Source of the DNA: an uncultured Lysobacteraceae bacterium
GTDB lineage: Bacteria > Pseudomonadota > Gammaproteobacteria > Xanthomonadales > Xanthomonadaceae
Reading direction: 5' to 3'
DNA: 64,000 nucleotides
Assembly: GCA_936911875.1 (NCBI GenBank)
Contig: CAKZGB010000006.1
Span: 124,001 to 188,000, forward strand
Position 1 is the first letter of the stretch; each line of letters opens with the position of its first letter. Below, one piece after another: positions 39,309-47,346 of the stretch. Under the pieces are notes generated by a model. That model worked only from the letters and a program-made list of their open reading frames with translations. It was not told where the DNA came from and searched no databases. Position numbers and translations under genes: made by a program.

Positions 39309-40575
39309 TGCACCACTCAGTTAGGGTATTGGCCAGGCGCAATACATCCCGGTGCGTGTTGTAGAGCGGCACGGGTGCAATGCGAATCACATCGGGTTCG
39401 CGCCAGTCGCCCAGCACACCACGCGATTCCAGGAACGTGAACAGCTCGCGGCCTTTCTCGCGACCGGCACGAATGCGCAGCGACACTTGGCAACCGCGGC
39501 GCGTCGGTTCGCGCGGTGTCACGGCCTCGATGGTGTCGGCAAAATGACGGTCGACCAACGCAAACAGGTAATCGGTCATGGAGCGCGCATACGCATAGCG
39601 GCGGTCTTCCGGCACGCTGTCAAACAGCTCCAGCGAAGCGCGCAGCGGTGCCATCGCCAAGACCGGCGGATTGCTCAGCTGCCAGGCTTCGGCGCCTTGT
39701 GCGGGTTCAAAATGCGAGGCCATCTTAAAGCGTGTGTCCTGACGATTGCCCCACCAGCCGGCCAAGCGTGGACGATCGGAACCATTGCCGTGGCGCGAGT
39801 GGACAAAGGCGCCGGCAACAGCACCCGGACCCGAGTTGACGTACTTGTAATGGCACCAGACGGCGAAGTCGGCATTGGCATCGTGCAGATTCATAGGCAC
39901 ATTGCCGATCGAATGCGCGCAGTCGAACCCGACCATGGCACCGGCCTGATGGGCCCGCTCGGCAATTGCCTTGAGATCAAACACTTGACCCGTGCGGTAC
40001 TGCACACCGGGCCACAGCACCAATGCGAGTCGGTCGGCATTGTCGGCGATGGCATTGCGGATGATGTCATCGCTAAACCAACCGTCCGCGCCCGGTTCGA
40101 CTTCGATCAGATCGTGCGCCGGATCCAGGCCGTGGAATTCGAGTTGCGACTGCACCGCATAGGTATCGGTGGGGAAGGCACCTTTTTCGATCAGAATCGC
40201 CTTGCGCTCGCCGGCGGGTTTGAAAAAGCTCGCCATCAGCAGATGCAAGTTGACGGTCAGCGTGTTCATGGCAACGACTTCGGACGGCTCCGCGCCGACG
40301 AGACGGGCAATGCCATCGCGCACTAAACGGTGATAGTTCAGCCACTGCGTTTCGCCGGTGAAGTGACCGTCGACACCAAGGTCGGCCCATTTGGTCAGAA
40401 TCTCACTGACCATCTCCGCAGCTCGCACCGGTTGCAAGCCCAGTGAATTGCCGACGAAATAAGCCATATCGGCGCCATCATGCTGCGGGATGCGAAAGGC
40501 ATCGCGACGGCTCACGTCGGCAAATTGGCGATCCAGTTCGGCAATAGCGCCGGCATCAAACAGGTTCTCAAGCAT
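39301..40575 (-). CDS. kynU: Kynureninase
   Basis: A PLP enzyme that cleaves 3-hydroxykynurenine to 3-hydroxyanthranilate and alanine. The 424-residue protein has YFVGNSLGLQP, GFDCAHSIGNVPM, the PLP lysine in WCHYKYVNSGPGAVAG, and LAGWWGNRQ. The ATG at 40575 gives the usual N-terminus (LFDAGAIAELD). It is 2 bp after haaO and overlaps kmo by 8 bp. Confidence 0.95.
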   Translation of the reverse strand: MLENLFDAGAIAELDRQFADVSRRDAFRIPQHDGADMAYFVGNSLGLQPVRAAEMVSEILTKWADLGVDGHFTGETQWLNYHRLVRDGIARLVGAEPSEVVAMNTLTVNLHLLMASFFKPAGERKAILIEKGAFPTDTYAVQSQLEFHGLDPAHDLIEVEPGADGWFSDDIIRNAIADNADRLALVLWPGVQYRTGQVFDLKAIAERAHQAGAMVGFDCAHSIGNVPMNLHDANADFAVWCHYKYVNSGPGAVAGAFVHSRHGNGSDRPRLAGWWGNRQDTRFKMASHFEPAQGAEAWQLSNPPVLAMAPLRASLELFDSVPEDRRYAYARSMTDYLFALVDRHFADTIEAVTPREPTRRGCQVSLRIRAGREKGRELFTFLESRGVLGDWREPDVIRIAPVPLYNTHRDVLRLANTLTEWCNG

Positions 40576-40577
40576 GC

Positions 40578-41108
40578 TCAGGTATCCGGCATCTGGTAAT
40601 GATCGGGTGCAGGGTGCACGGTGCCGCACTGAGTGCACGTGCGATGGCTCAACGAGCTGTAAAACTCGTCAAAGATCGGCGGGAAATCCGTCTCGATATT
40701 GTGCAGATGGAAATACTTTTCAAAGATGCGGTGATTGCAGTTAGGGCAATACCACTGCAGGCCATCGTTCTCCTCGGGGCGGCGGCGACGTTCAATCACC
40801 AGACCGATCGAATCGGGCATGCGCTGCGGCGAGTGGGGGATCTCGGGCGCCAGCAGATGCATCTCACCGGCACGGATCGGAATCTCTTTGACTTGGCCCT
40901 GGTCCTGCACGCGCAGAATCATTTCGCCTTCGAGCTGATAGAACAGCTCGGCACCTAAGTCGTAGTGATAGTCGGTGCGCGAGTTCGGGCCGCCGACCAC
41001 CATCACGATGAAATCTTCGGACCAGATGACTTTGTTGCCCACGGGTGGCTTGAGCAGATCGCGATGTTCTTCGACCCAGGCTTGCAGTTCGATCGGATTC
41101 AAGCGCAT
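40578..41108 (-). CDS. haaO: 3-hydroxyanthranilate 3,4-dioxygenase
   Basis: A cupin dioxygenase that opens 3-hydroxyanthranilate to the quinolinate precursor. The 176-residue protein has iron ligands H48 and E54 in YHYDLGAELFYQ and a later His in EIPHSPQRMPDS. The C-terminal rubredoxin-like metal site is formed by CPNC and CTQC. It lies 15 bp after the carbonic anhydrase gene. Tryptophan dioxygenase and formamidase are not in this window. Confidence 0.95.
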   Translation of the reverse strand: MRLNPIELQAWVEEHRDLLKPPVGNKVIWSEDFIVMVVGGPNSRTDYHYDLGAELFYQLEGEMILRVQDQGQVKEIPIRAGEMHLLAPEIPHSPQRMPDSIGLVIERRRRPEENDGLQWYCPNCNHRIFEKYFHLHNIETDFPPIFDEFYSSLSHRTCTQCGTVHPAPDHYQMPDT

Positions 41109-41123
41109 GTTGCGGTCTCCTGA

Positions 41124-41798
41124 TTACTTGCCGGTCTGCAAGGCGCGATTGCGGATGCCTTGCAGGGCGAGCTGATAGCTGGATTCCAGCTTGGCCGGCG
41201 AATCGCAGCTCAGTTGCAGATCGGTGACGCGACCATTGCTCAGCGAATACACCCAGGCATGAATGGCCAGCTTCTGGCCGCGTTCCCATGCATCGGTGAC
41301 GACCGTCGTCTGTGCCACATTGACGGCCTGCTCTAAAGCATTGAGTTCACACAGCAAATCGTGGCGCAGGGCAGGCGTCAGCTCGGGACGCTCATTGAAC
41401 AGATCACTATGCAAGTCGCGCAAATCCACAACATGACGCAGCCAGTTATCGGCCAGCCCAACGCGACGATTATTGAGCGCGGCTTCGACACCGCTGCAGC
41501 CGTAGTGACCGACGACCAGCACGTGTTTGACCTTGAGCAGATCCACAGCGAACTGCAGCACTGACAGGCAATTCAAGTCCGAGTGCGAAACGACGTTGGC
41601 GATATTGCGGTGGACGAATACCTCGCCCGGGGCCATGTCGATGATCTGATTCGCCGGTACGCGTGAATCCGAGCAACCGATCCACAGAAACTCCGGCGAC
41701 TGCTGTTGCGAAAGGGACTTAAAAAAGCCCGGATCTTCGCGTTCAAGCCGTTCGGCCCATTCGCGGTTACGTTCCAGCAGGGGGGCGAGATCAGACAA
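41124..41798 (-). CDS. can: Beta-class carbonic anhydrase
   Basis: It interconverts CO2 and bicarbonate. The 224-residue protein has the zinc ligands C42, H98 and C101 with D44 in CSDSRVPA, plus GHYGCSGVEAAL, and the size of E. coli Can. It sits between an unknown small gene (11 bp gap) and haaO (15 bp gap) in the same operon. Confidence 0.95.
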   Translation of the reverse strand: MSDLAPLLERNREWAERLEREDPGFFKSLSQQQSPEFLWIGCSDSRVPANQIIDMAPGEVFVHRNIANVVSHSDLNCLSVLQFAVDLLKVKHVLVVGHYGCSGVEAALNNRRVGLADNWLRHVVDLRDLHSDLFNERPELTPALRHDLLCELNALEQAVNVAQTTVVTDAWERGQKLAIHAWVYSLSNGRVTDLQLSCDSPAKLESSYQLALQGIRNRALQTGK

Positions 41799-41809
41799 AA
41801 CGTTGTTCC

Positions 41810-42121
41810 TTAGTTAGTTGGGCGAACGGCCGGCAATTTCTGCAGCAACTGGCCATGAAGCAAATCAGGATCAGTACCGGATGGCGGCTGCAACTCCGAC
41901 AGTTCCACGCCAAAAGCGCGCGCATCGTCATCGTCGAGACCGTCAAGCTGCACATAGCCGGCATCCATCAGCGCGGCGCGTGCGGTATCGGTGGAATCGT
42001 AGGGCAGAAGATTGCCATCGGTATCGAGCACTTGCGCCGTACCTGCAGGCAATTCACGCAAACCGCACCACAACACATTGCGGCCCAATGCCGTCAACCA
42101 CCAGTCAAACGCATCGCTCAT
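41810..42121 (-). CDS. Hypothetical protein, 103 aa
   Basis: An unrecognised acidic 103-residue protein beginning with an aromatic-rich segment (FDWWLTALGRNVLWCGLREL). There is no signal peptide. Its start overlaps the stop of the membrane protein upstream (ATGA), and it ends 11 bp before can, so it is a true operon member. Confidence 0.65.
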   Translation of the reverse strand: MSDAFDWWLTALGRNVLWCGLRELPAGTAQVLDTDGNLLPYDSTDTARAALMDAGYVQLDGLDDDDARAFGVELSELQPPSGTDPDLLHGQLLQKLPAVRPTN

Positions 42122-42438
42122 TTAAAGAAGTACTCCGACAGTAGCCACAAAATCCAGGCGCCGACCAGACCGGTAATGATGGTCCATAGTGCCACTTGTG
42201 CCGGACGAGCGAGGCCGTTGAGGTTGCCATCGTTCAATTGACCGAACCGGCCGAACAAAAACCAAGCCCACTGATTGCTGCCGCCGAGTTGGTTTTTCCA
42301 ATCCGGGTGGCGATCGCGCAGATGCACTTTGCTCAGCGGCCAGAAGATGGCCAATGCCGTGCAACCGGCGATTGCTAACGCGATAAACGACAACGCCAGT
42401 GTCAGGACCAAATCGTGTGTGGTAAATCCAGGTTCCAT
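42118..42438 (-). CDS. Small two-helix membrane protein, 106 aa
   Basis: Two hydrophobic segments (about residues 10-32 and 80-103) flank a polar middle with HLRDRHPDWKNQLGG. The arrangement loosely recalls UspB-like proteins, but I cannot assign a family. It lies 3 bp after asnS and overlaps the next gene by 4 bp, so it is translated with them. Confidence 0.65.
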   Translation of the reverse strand: MEPGFTTHDLVLTLALSFIALAIAGCTALAIFWPLSKVHLRDRHPDWKNQLGGSNQWAWFLFGRFGQLNDGNLNGLARPAQVALWTIITGLVGAWILWLLSEYFFK

Positions 42439-42441
42439 AAA

Positions 42442-43842
42442 TCAAAACTCCGCTTGGCCGGGTGCGCGCGGGTAGGCGATGGCATCACGGATGTTGGACA
42501 GACCGCAGACATAAACGACCAGACGCTCAAAGCCCAAGCCGAAACCGCCATGCGGCACGCTGCCATAACGGCGGAAGTCGCGATACCAACCGTAATGCGC
42601 CGGATCGAGACCGAATTGCGCCATGCGCGTGTCGAGCTGATCCAGACGCTCTTCGCGTTGCGAGCCGCCAATGATTTCACCAATGCCGGGCGCCAGCACG
42701 TCCATTGCCGCGACGGTCTTGCCATCGTCATTGAGACGCATGTAGAAGGCCTTGATGTGCTCCGGATAGTTGGTGACCACCACCGGACGGCCGACGTGCT
42801 GCTCGGTTAGCCAACGCTCGTGTTCGGTCTGCAGATCGAGACCCCATTCGACAGGGAATTCGAAGGACTGATCGGCCTTCTTCAGCAGTTCGATGGCGTC
42901 GGTATATTCGATGCGTTCAAACGGTGCGTTGACGAAACGCTCGAGACGATCGATCGCGTCTTTTTCTACGCGTTCTGCAATGAAGGCCATGTCGTCGCCA
43001 CGTTCTTCGAGCACGGCGCGGAACAGGTACTTCAGGAAGTCTTCGGAGACGGAGGCCAGCTCGGCCAGATCGGCAAATGCAATTTCCGGCTCGACCATCC
43101 AGAACTCGGCCAAGTGACGCGTGGTGTGCGACTGCTCAGCGCGGAACGTAGGACCAAAGGTGTAGACCTTGCTCATCGACAGCGCATAGGCCTCGACGTT
43201 GAGCTGACCCGAAACCGTCAGGAACGTTTCTTTACCGAAGAAGTCACGCGAGTAATCGACCGAACCATCGGGCAGACGCGGCGCGTTGACCATGTCCAGA
43301 GTCGAGACGCGGAACATCTGACCGGCACCCTCGGCATCGGAGGTGGTGATGATCGGCGTGCTGATCCAGTAGAAACCGTTCTCGTGGAAATAACGGTGCA
43401 CCGCCTTGGCCAGACAGTCACGGATGCGAGTGACGGCGCCGAACAGGTTGGTGCGCGGACGCAGATGCGCCACTTCGCGCAGGAACTCGAGCGAGTGCGC
43501 CTTGGGTTGAATCGGGTAGGTTTCCGGATCATCGACCCAGCCGACCACTTCGAGCGAGGTGGCCTGAATTTCGAAGGCCTGACCCTTGCCCTGCGACGGC
43601 ACCAGAGTGCCCGTAGCAATAACGGCGCAGCCTGCGGTCAGACGGCGAGCTTCGGATTCGTAATTGGGCAGCGCGTCGGTCAGCACGGCCTGAATGGGGT
43701 GGAAGCAGGAGCCATCGCTGATGTGAATAAAGCTCAGGCCATTTTTGGCATCGCGACGGGTGCGGACCCAGCCGCGAACCGAAACTTCACCACCGGCGGC
43801 GACTTTACCGCTTAGGGCCTCTTGCACACTTAAAACCGTCAT
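42442..43842 (-). CDS. asnS: Asparaginyl-tRNA synthetase
   Basis: A class II synthetase of 466 residues: an OB-fold anticodon-binding domain at the N-terminus (VRGWVRTRRDAKNGLSFIHI), motif 2 near FRAEQSHTTRHLAEFWMVEPE, and motif 3 GGFGLGFERLVVYV. The ATG at 43842 fits the family; the longer frame adds 13 unlikely residues. It heads a minus-strand run of eight genes that ends with sbcB and is divergent from the IscA-like gene. Confidence 0.95.
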   Translation of the reverse strand: MTVLSVQEALSGKVAAGGEVSVRGWVRTRRDAKNGLSFIHISDGSCFHPIQAVLTDALPNYESEARRLTAGCAVIATGTLVPSQGKGQAFEIQATSLEVVGWVDDPETYPIQPKAHSLEFLREVAHLRPRTNLFGAVTRIRDCLAKAVHRYFHENGFYWISTPIITTSDAEGAGQMFRVSTLDMVNAPRLPDGSVDYSRDFFGKETFLTVSGQLNVEAYALSMSKVYTFGPTFRAEQSHTTRHLAEFWMVEPEIAFADLAELASVSEDFLKYLFRAVLEERGDDMAFIAERVEKDAIDRLERFVNAPFERIEYTDAIELLKKADQSFEFPVEWGLDLQTEHERWLTEQHVGRPVVVTNYPEHIKAFYMRLNDDGKTVAAMDVLAPGIGEIIGGSQREERLDQLDTRMAQFGLDPAHYGWYRDFRRYGSVPHGGFGLGFERLVVYVCGLSNIRDAIAYPRAPGQAEF

Positions 43843-43931
43843 TGAATCCTTCCCGGATGAAACCTTGCCGCTTGGCAACAATTAATCCGTTAGTTTACAG
43901 GCTAGCCAGCTAGGCCCGCTATAATGTGTGC

Positions 43932-44309
43932 ATGTCGATTCAACTGACCCCTGCTGCTGCCGAACGTGTCCGTCATTTCATGAGCCAAGCTGCCGCCAAA
44001 GGCGAGCCCGGCATTGGCCTGCGTTTCGGTGTCAAACGCACGGGTTGCTCAGGATGGCAACACGTCGCCGACTTGGCCACCGGCGCCGAGCCCGATGATC
44101 ACCGCTTTGAGTCTCTGGGTGTCCTGGTTCTGGTCGATGACGAGAGCCTGCCGATTGTCGACGGCACCGAGATTGACGTGATCCGCGCCAAGCTGGGCGA
44201 CCAGTTTGTGTTCCGTAACCCGCACGCCCTGGAGGCCTGCGGTTGTGGTGAAAGTTTCACCACTACGGTGATTCCGGACCTGCCTGTGCATTCCTTGCCA
44301 AGTCTTTGA
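43932..44309 (+). CDS. IscA/ErpA-like iron-sulfur carrier protein
   Basis: A 125-residue A-type carrier for Fe-S clusters. The three conserved cysteines are present: C39 in KRTGCSG, and C103 and C105 in EACGCGESF. The central region is longer than in E. coli IscA, which has 107 residues. The ATG at 43932 is preferred over GTG at 43926. It could be IscA, SufA or ErpA; the motif alone does not decide. Confidence 0.88.
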   Translation: MSIQLTPAAAERVRHFMSQAAAKGEPGIGLRFGVKRTGCSGWQHVADLATGAEPDDHRFESLGVLVLVDDESLPIVDGTEIDVIRAKLGDQFVFRNPHALEACGCGESFTTTVIPDLPVHSLPSL

Positions 44310-44458
44310 TTTTCCGTCATAATATTTAGCTCACTCGGCCCATAGGGGTCGTTTGACCTTGCTCCACGTCGGCATCGGCCTATCGGGTCGGCTGCAGAAC
44401 GGGGGCTTTAACCGGTCGCGGATTCTTCGTCGGCCGTTCAATCCAAAAGGAAATCACA
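44295..44458 (+). promoter_or_regulatory. rpsF promoter and long leader
   Basis: A good promoter (ttgcca at 44295-44300, 17 bp spacing, cataat at 44318-44323) precedes rpsF, leaving a GC-rich leader of about 130 nt capable of folding. Many bacteria regulate rpsF-rpsR through an S6:S18-binding leader, so this leader is a candidate; I did not verify the structure. Confidence 0.45.
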
Positions 44459-44896
44459 ATGCGTCATTACGAAATCGTGTTCCTGGTCCATCCGGATCAG
44501 TCCGAACAAGTTCCCGCCATGATCGAGCGTTACAAGACGCTGATTGAGGGCGGTCAAGGCAAGATCCACCGTCTCGAAGACTGGGGTCGTCGCCAACTCG
44601 CGTACCCGATCAACAACCTGGTCAAGGCACATTACGTGCTGATGAACGTTGAGTGCAGCCAAGAATCGCTGAACGACCTGGTCGACGGCTTCCGCTTCAA
44701 CGATGCCATCCTGCGTCACCTGATCATCAAGCGTGACGGTGCCGACACCGAGCAGTCCTTCATCATGAAGTTCAAGGATGAAAAGGACGCCAAGCCGGAA
44801 CGCGGCCCGCGTCGCCGTGACAACGACGAGTTCGGCGCCGATACCGATGCCGACACCAACGTGGCTGATGCCGAAACTGCTGCCGAACAGGCCTGA
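44459..44896 (+). CDS. rpsF: 30S ribosomal protein S6
   Basis: S6 binds the 30S platform together with S18. The 145-residue protein starts MRHYEIVFLVHPDQSEQV, has LEDWGRRQLAYPI, and ends in an acidic extension typical of proteobacterial S6. An aaagga ribosome binding site lies upstream. First gene of the rpsF-rpsR-rplI operon. Confidence 0.97.
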   Translation: MRHYEIVFLVHPDQSEQVPAMIERYKTLIEGGQGKIHRLEDWGRRQLAYPINNLVKAHYVLMNVECSQESLNDLVDGFRFNDAILRHLIIKRDGADTEQSFIMKFKDEKDAKPERGPRRRDNDEFGADTDADTNVADAETAAEQA

Positions 44897-44934
44897 TTCG
44901 CGCCCCGCATACCGACCAGATTAGGAATACGACA

Positions 44935-45165
44935 ATGTCCAAGTTCTTCCGCCGCCGTAAGTTCTGCAAGTTCACTGCAGAAGGCATCAAAGAGATCGAT
45001 TACAAGGATCTCAACACCCTGCGCCAATACCTGACCGAAACCGGCAAGATCGTGCCGAGCCGCGTCACCGGCACCAAGTCCAAGTACCAGCGCCAACTGG
45101 CAACGGCCGTCAAGCGCGCCCGTTTCCTGGCCCTGCTGCCGTACACCGACAGCCACGACGTTTAA
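44935..45165 (+). CDS. rpsR: 30S ribosomal protein S18
   Basis: A 76-residue S18: FFRRRKFCKF near the start, DYKDLNTLRQYLTETGKI and RVTGTKSKYQRQLATAVKRAR, all conserved. It lies between rpsF and rplI. Confidence 0.97.
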   Translation: MSKFFRRRKFCKFTAEGIKEIDYKDLNTLRQYLTETGKIVPSRVTGTKSKYQRQLATAVKRARFLALLPYTDSHDV

Positions 45166-45190
45166 TCCAGGATTGGTGGAGATTTAATTC

Positions 45191-45646
45191 ATGAAACTCA
45201 TTCTTCTGCAAAAGATCGGCAAGCTCGGTAACCTGGGCGATACCGTCGATGTCAAGCCCGGTTTCGGCCGCAACTTCCTGGTTCCGCAAGGCAAGGCCGT
45301 CCCGGCTACCGCTGCGAACCTTGCCGAGTTCGAAACCCGTCGCGCCGAGTACGAAGCCAAGGCACAGTCCATCGCTGCCGAGGCACAAAGCCGTCTGGGC
45401 CAACTGCAAGACGTGGCCATCACGATCTACGCCAACGCTGCCACTGAGGGCAAGCTGTACGGCTCGATCACCAACCGTGACATCGCCGATGCGCTGACCA
45501 AGCAAGGTCACAAAGTTGCCAAGGCAGAGGTGATCATGGGCGAAGGCCCGATCCGTCACGTCGGTGAATACGACATCGCCCTGCATCTGGGTCCCGATGC
45601 CGAAACCACTGTCAAGGTCACGGTTGCTCCTGAAGCGGCTGTCTGA
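45191..45646 (+). CDS. rplI: 50S ribosomal protein L9
   Basis: A 151-residue L9: MKLILLQKIGKLGNLGDTV, GFGRNFLVPQGKAVPAT, a long central helix, and a C-terminal domain with KLYGSITNRDI. Ribosome binding site ggtggaga. Last gene of its operon, followed by a palindrome and a terminator. Confidence 0.97.
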   Translation: MKLILLQKIGKLGNLGDTVDVKPGFGRNFLVPQGKAVPATAANLAEFETRRAEYEAKAQSIAAEAQSRLGQLQDVAITIYANAATEGKLYGSITNRDIADALTKQGHKVAKAEVIMGEGPIRHVGEYDIALHLGPDAETTVKVTVAPEAAV

Positions 45647-45656
45647 TCTGACACCG

Positions 45657-45674
45657 GGCAGGAAATTTCCTGCC
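45657..45674. repeat. Perfect 18-bp palindrome
   Basis: The sequence ggcaggaaatttcctgcc is its own reverse complement. It lies between the rplI stop and the terminator hairpin and may be an additional RNA stem or a protein site. Confidence 0.7.
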
Positions 45675-45682
45675 TGAAAGAG

Positions 45683-45711
45683 AACCGCAGCTCCGGCTGC
45701 GGTTTTTTTTT
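45683..45711 (+). terminator. Terminator of the rpsF-rpsR-rplI operon
   Basis: Stem ccgcag/ctgcgg with a 6-nt loop and a run of nine T directly after it. Confidence 0.9.
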
Positions 45712-45731
45712 CGCCCCGAGATTTCCAAAGC

Positions 45732-45740
45732 TTATCCACA
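45732..45740 (+). promoter_or_regulatory. Consensus DnaA box upstream of dnaB
   Basis: The 9-mer ttatccaca is a perfect DnaA box. It lies about 100 bp before dnaB, between the ribosomal operon terminator and the dnaB start, so it could place dnaB expression under DnaA. A single box can also occur by chance. Confidence 0.5.
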
Positions 45741-45841
45741 GGGTTGTGCGTATCACCGGGTGAGAAAAGCGCCTAAGATAATTCCACTAAAGACTTCGTT
45801 GAACGCCGTCCACATATTGCGGTCCCTTTCGTCAGACACTC

Positions 45842-47275
45842 ATGCCCACTGAACCCAAACGCTTTAGCTCCACCTCACCGGCCGATTCCAAAATCGCGGA
45901 GCTGCGGGTCCCCCCGCAATCGGTAGAGGCGGAACAGGCCGTGCTCGGCGGCTTGCTGCTGTCGCCACGCGCGTTTGATGACGTCACTAACGAGGTCGGG
46001 GCCGAGGATTTTTATCGGCGTGAGCACCAGGTCATTTTCCAGGCCATTGAGGCGCTCAATTCGGCGCAGCAACCCACTGACCTGATCACGGTCGGCAACT
46101 TGCTCAAGTCGCGTGGCCAGGCCGATCTGGTCGCCAACGGTGCGTATCTCACCGAGCTTGCCACCACCACGCCCAGCGCTGCCAACATCAAGCAGTACGC
46201 TTCCATCGTGCGTGACAAGGCCATCTTGCGCCAAATGATTGATGTGGGTACCTCCATCATCAACAAAGGCTTCCAGCCCGATGGTCGCGCCAGCCGTGAC
46301 ATCCTGGCCGAGGCCGAGGCCGAGGTGCTACGCATTGCCGAGACGCGTTCGCTGGGCAAGGCTGACTTCACCACCATCAATGATGCGCTGGCCGAGGCCT
46401 TCACCATGCTCAATGAGCGGGCGGAAAACGGCGGCGGCATTACCGGTCTGCCAACCGGTTACGAGGATTTCGACAAGCTCACCGCCGGTCTGCAAAAAAC
46501 CGACTTGGTGATTCTTGCGGCGCGTCCTGCCATGGGCAAGACGGCCTTCGCGCTGAACATTGCGCAGCATGCAGCACTGAATCCGGACAAGCCCGTCAAC
46601 GTGGCGGTGTACTCCATGGAAATGTCGGCATCGCAGCTGGCCATGCGTCTGATTTCCAGCGTCGGTCGTATCGATGCGCAACGCCTGCGTACCGGCCAGC
46701 TCGAGGATATGGATTGGCCGCGCGTCTCGCTGGCGATTAAGCAGCTCAATTCGTCGGCCGGCAAAATCTTTATTGACGATGAGCCCGGTCTGAGCCCAAC
46801 CAAGCTGGCCGCCAAGGCGCGCCGCCTCAAGCGTGAGCAAAACGGTGAGCTCGGTCTGATCGTGATCGACTACCTGCAGCTCATGTCGGTGCCGGGCAAT
46901 AGTGAAAACCGCGCCACCGAAATCTCCGAGATTTCGCGTTCGCTTAAGGGTTTGGCCAAGGAACTCAACGTGCCGGTGATTGCACTGTCGCAGCTCAACC
47001 GCTCACTCGAAACGCGTACCGACAAGCGCCCGCAAATGGCCGACTTACGTGAGTCGGGTGCTATCGAGCAAGACGCCGATATGATCGTCTTCATCTACCG
47101 CGATGAGTACTACCACAAGGAAAATACCGCCGCTAAAGGCATTGCCGAGATCATCATCGGCAAGCAACGTAGCGGTCCCACCGGTACCTGCCGGCTGCGC
47201 TTCTTTGGTGAGTACACGCGCTTTGACAATCTCGCCCGTGATGCCGAGGGCATCTACGACTCCGATTACGAGTAG
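45842..47275 (+). CDS. dnaB: Replicative DNA helicase DnaB
   Basis: The hexameric helicase of the replication fork. The 477-residue protein has the N-terminal DnaG-interaction domain (VPPQSVEAEQAVLGGLL), Walker A ARPAMGKTAF, the VYSMEMSASQLAMRL stretch, Walker B IVIDYLQLM, and the arginine-finger region near GKQRSGPTG. Full length; no intein is seen. It is followed by alr. Confidence 0.97.
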   Translation: MPTEPKRFSSTSPADSKIAELRVPPQSVEAEQAVLGGLLLSPRAFDDVTNEVGAEDFYRREHQVIFQAIEALNSAQQPTDLITVGNLLKSRGQADLVANGAYLTELATTTPSAANIKQYASIVRDKAILRQMIDVGTSIINKGFQPDGRASRDILAEAEAEVLRIAETRSLGKADFTTINDALAEAFTMLNERAENGGGITGLPTGYEDFDKLTAGLQKTDLVILAARPAMGKTAFALNIAQHAALNPDKPVNVAVYSMEMSASQLAMRLISSVGRIDAQRLRTGQLEDMDWPRVSLAIKQLNSSAGKIFIDDEPGLSPTKLAAKARRLKREQNGELGLIVIDYLQLMSVPGNSENRATEISEISRSLKGLAKELNVPVIALSQLNRSLETRTDKRPQMADLRESGAIEQDADMIVFIYRDEYYHKENTAAKGIAEIIIGKQRSGPTGTCRLRFFGEYTRFDNLARDAEGIYDSDYE

Positions 47276-47346
47276 GGCACTCAAGCCACATGATGTCCGC
47301 GTCATGTTGCGTTTCCAATCGGGTTTCTGCGCCTTAAACTATCGGT

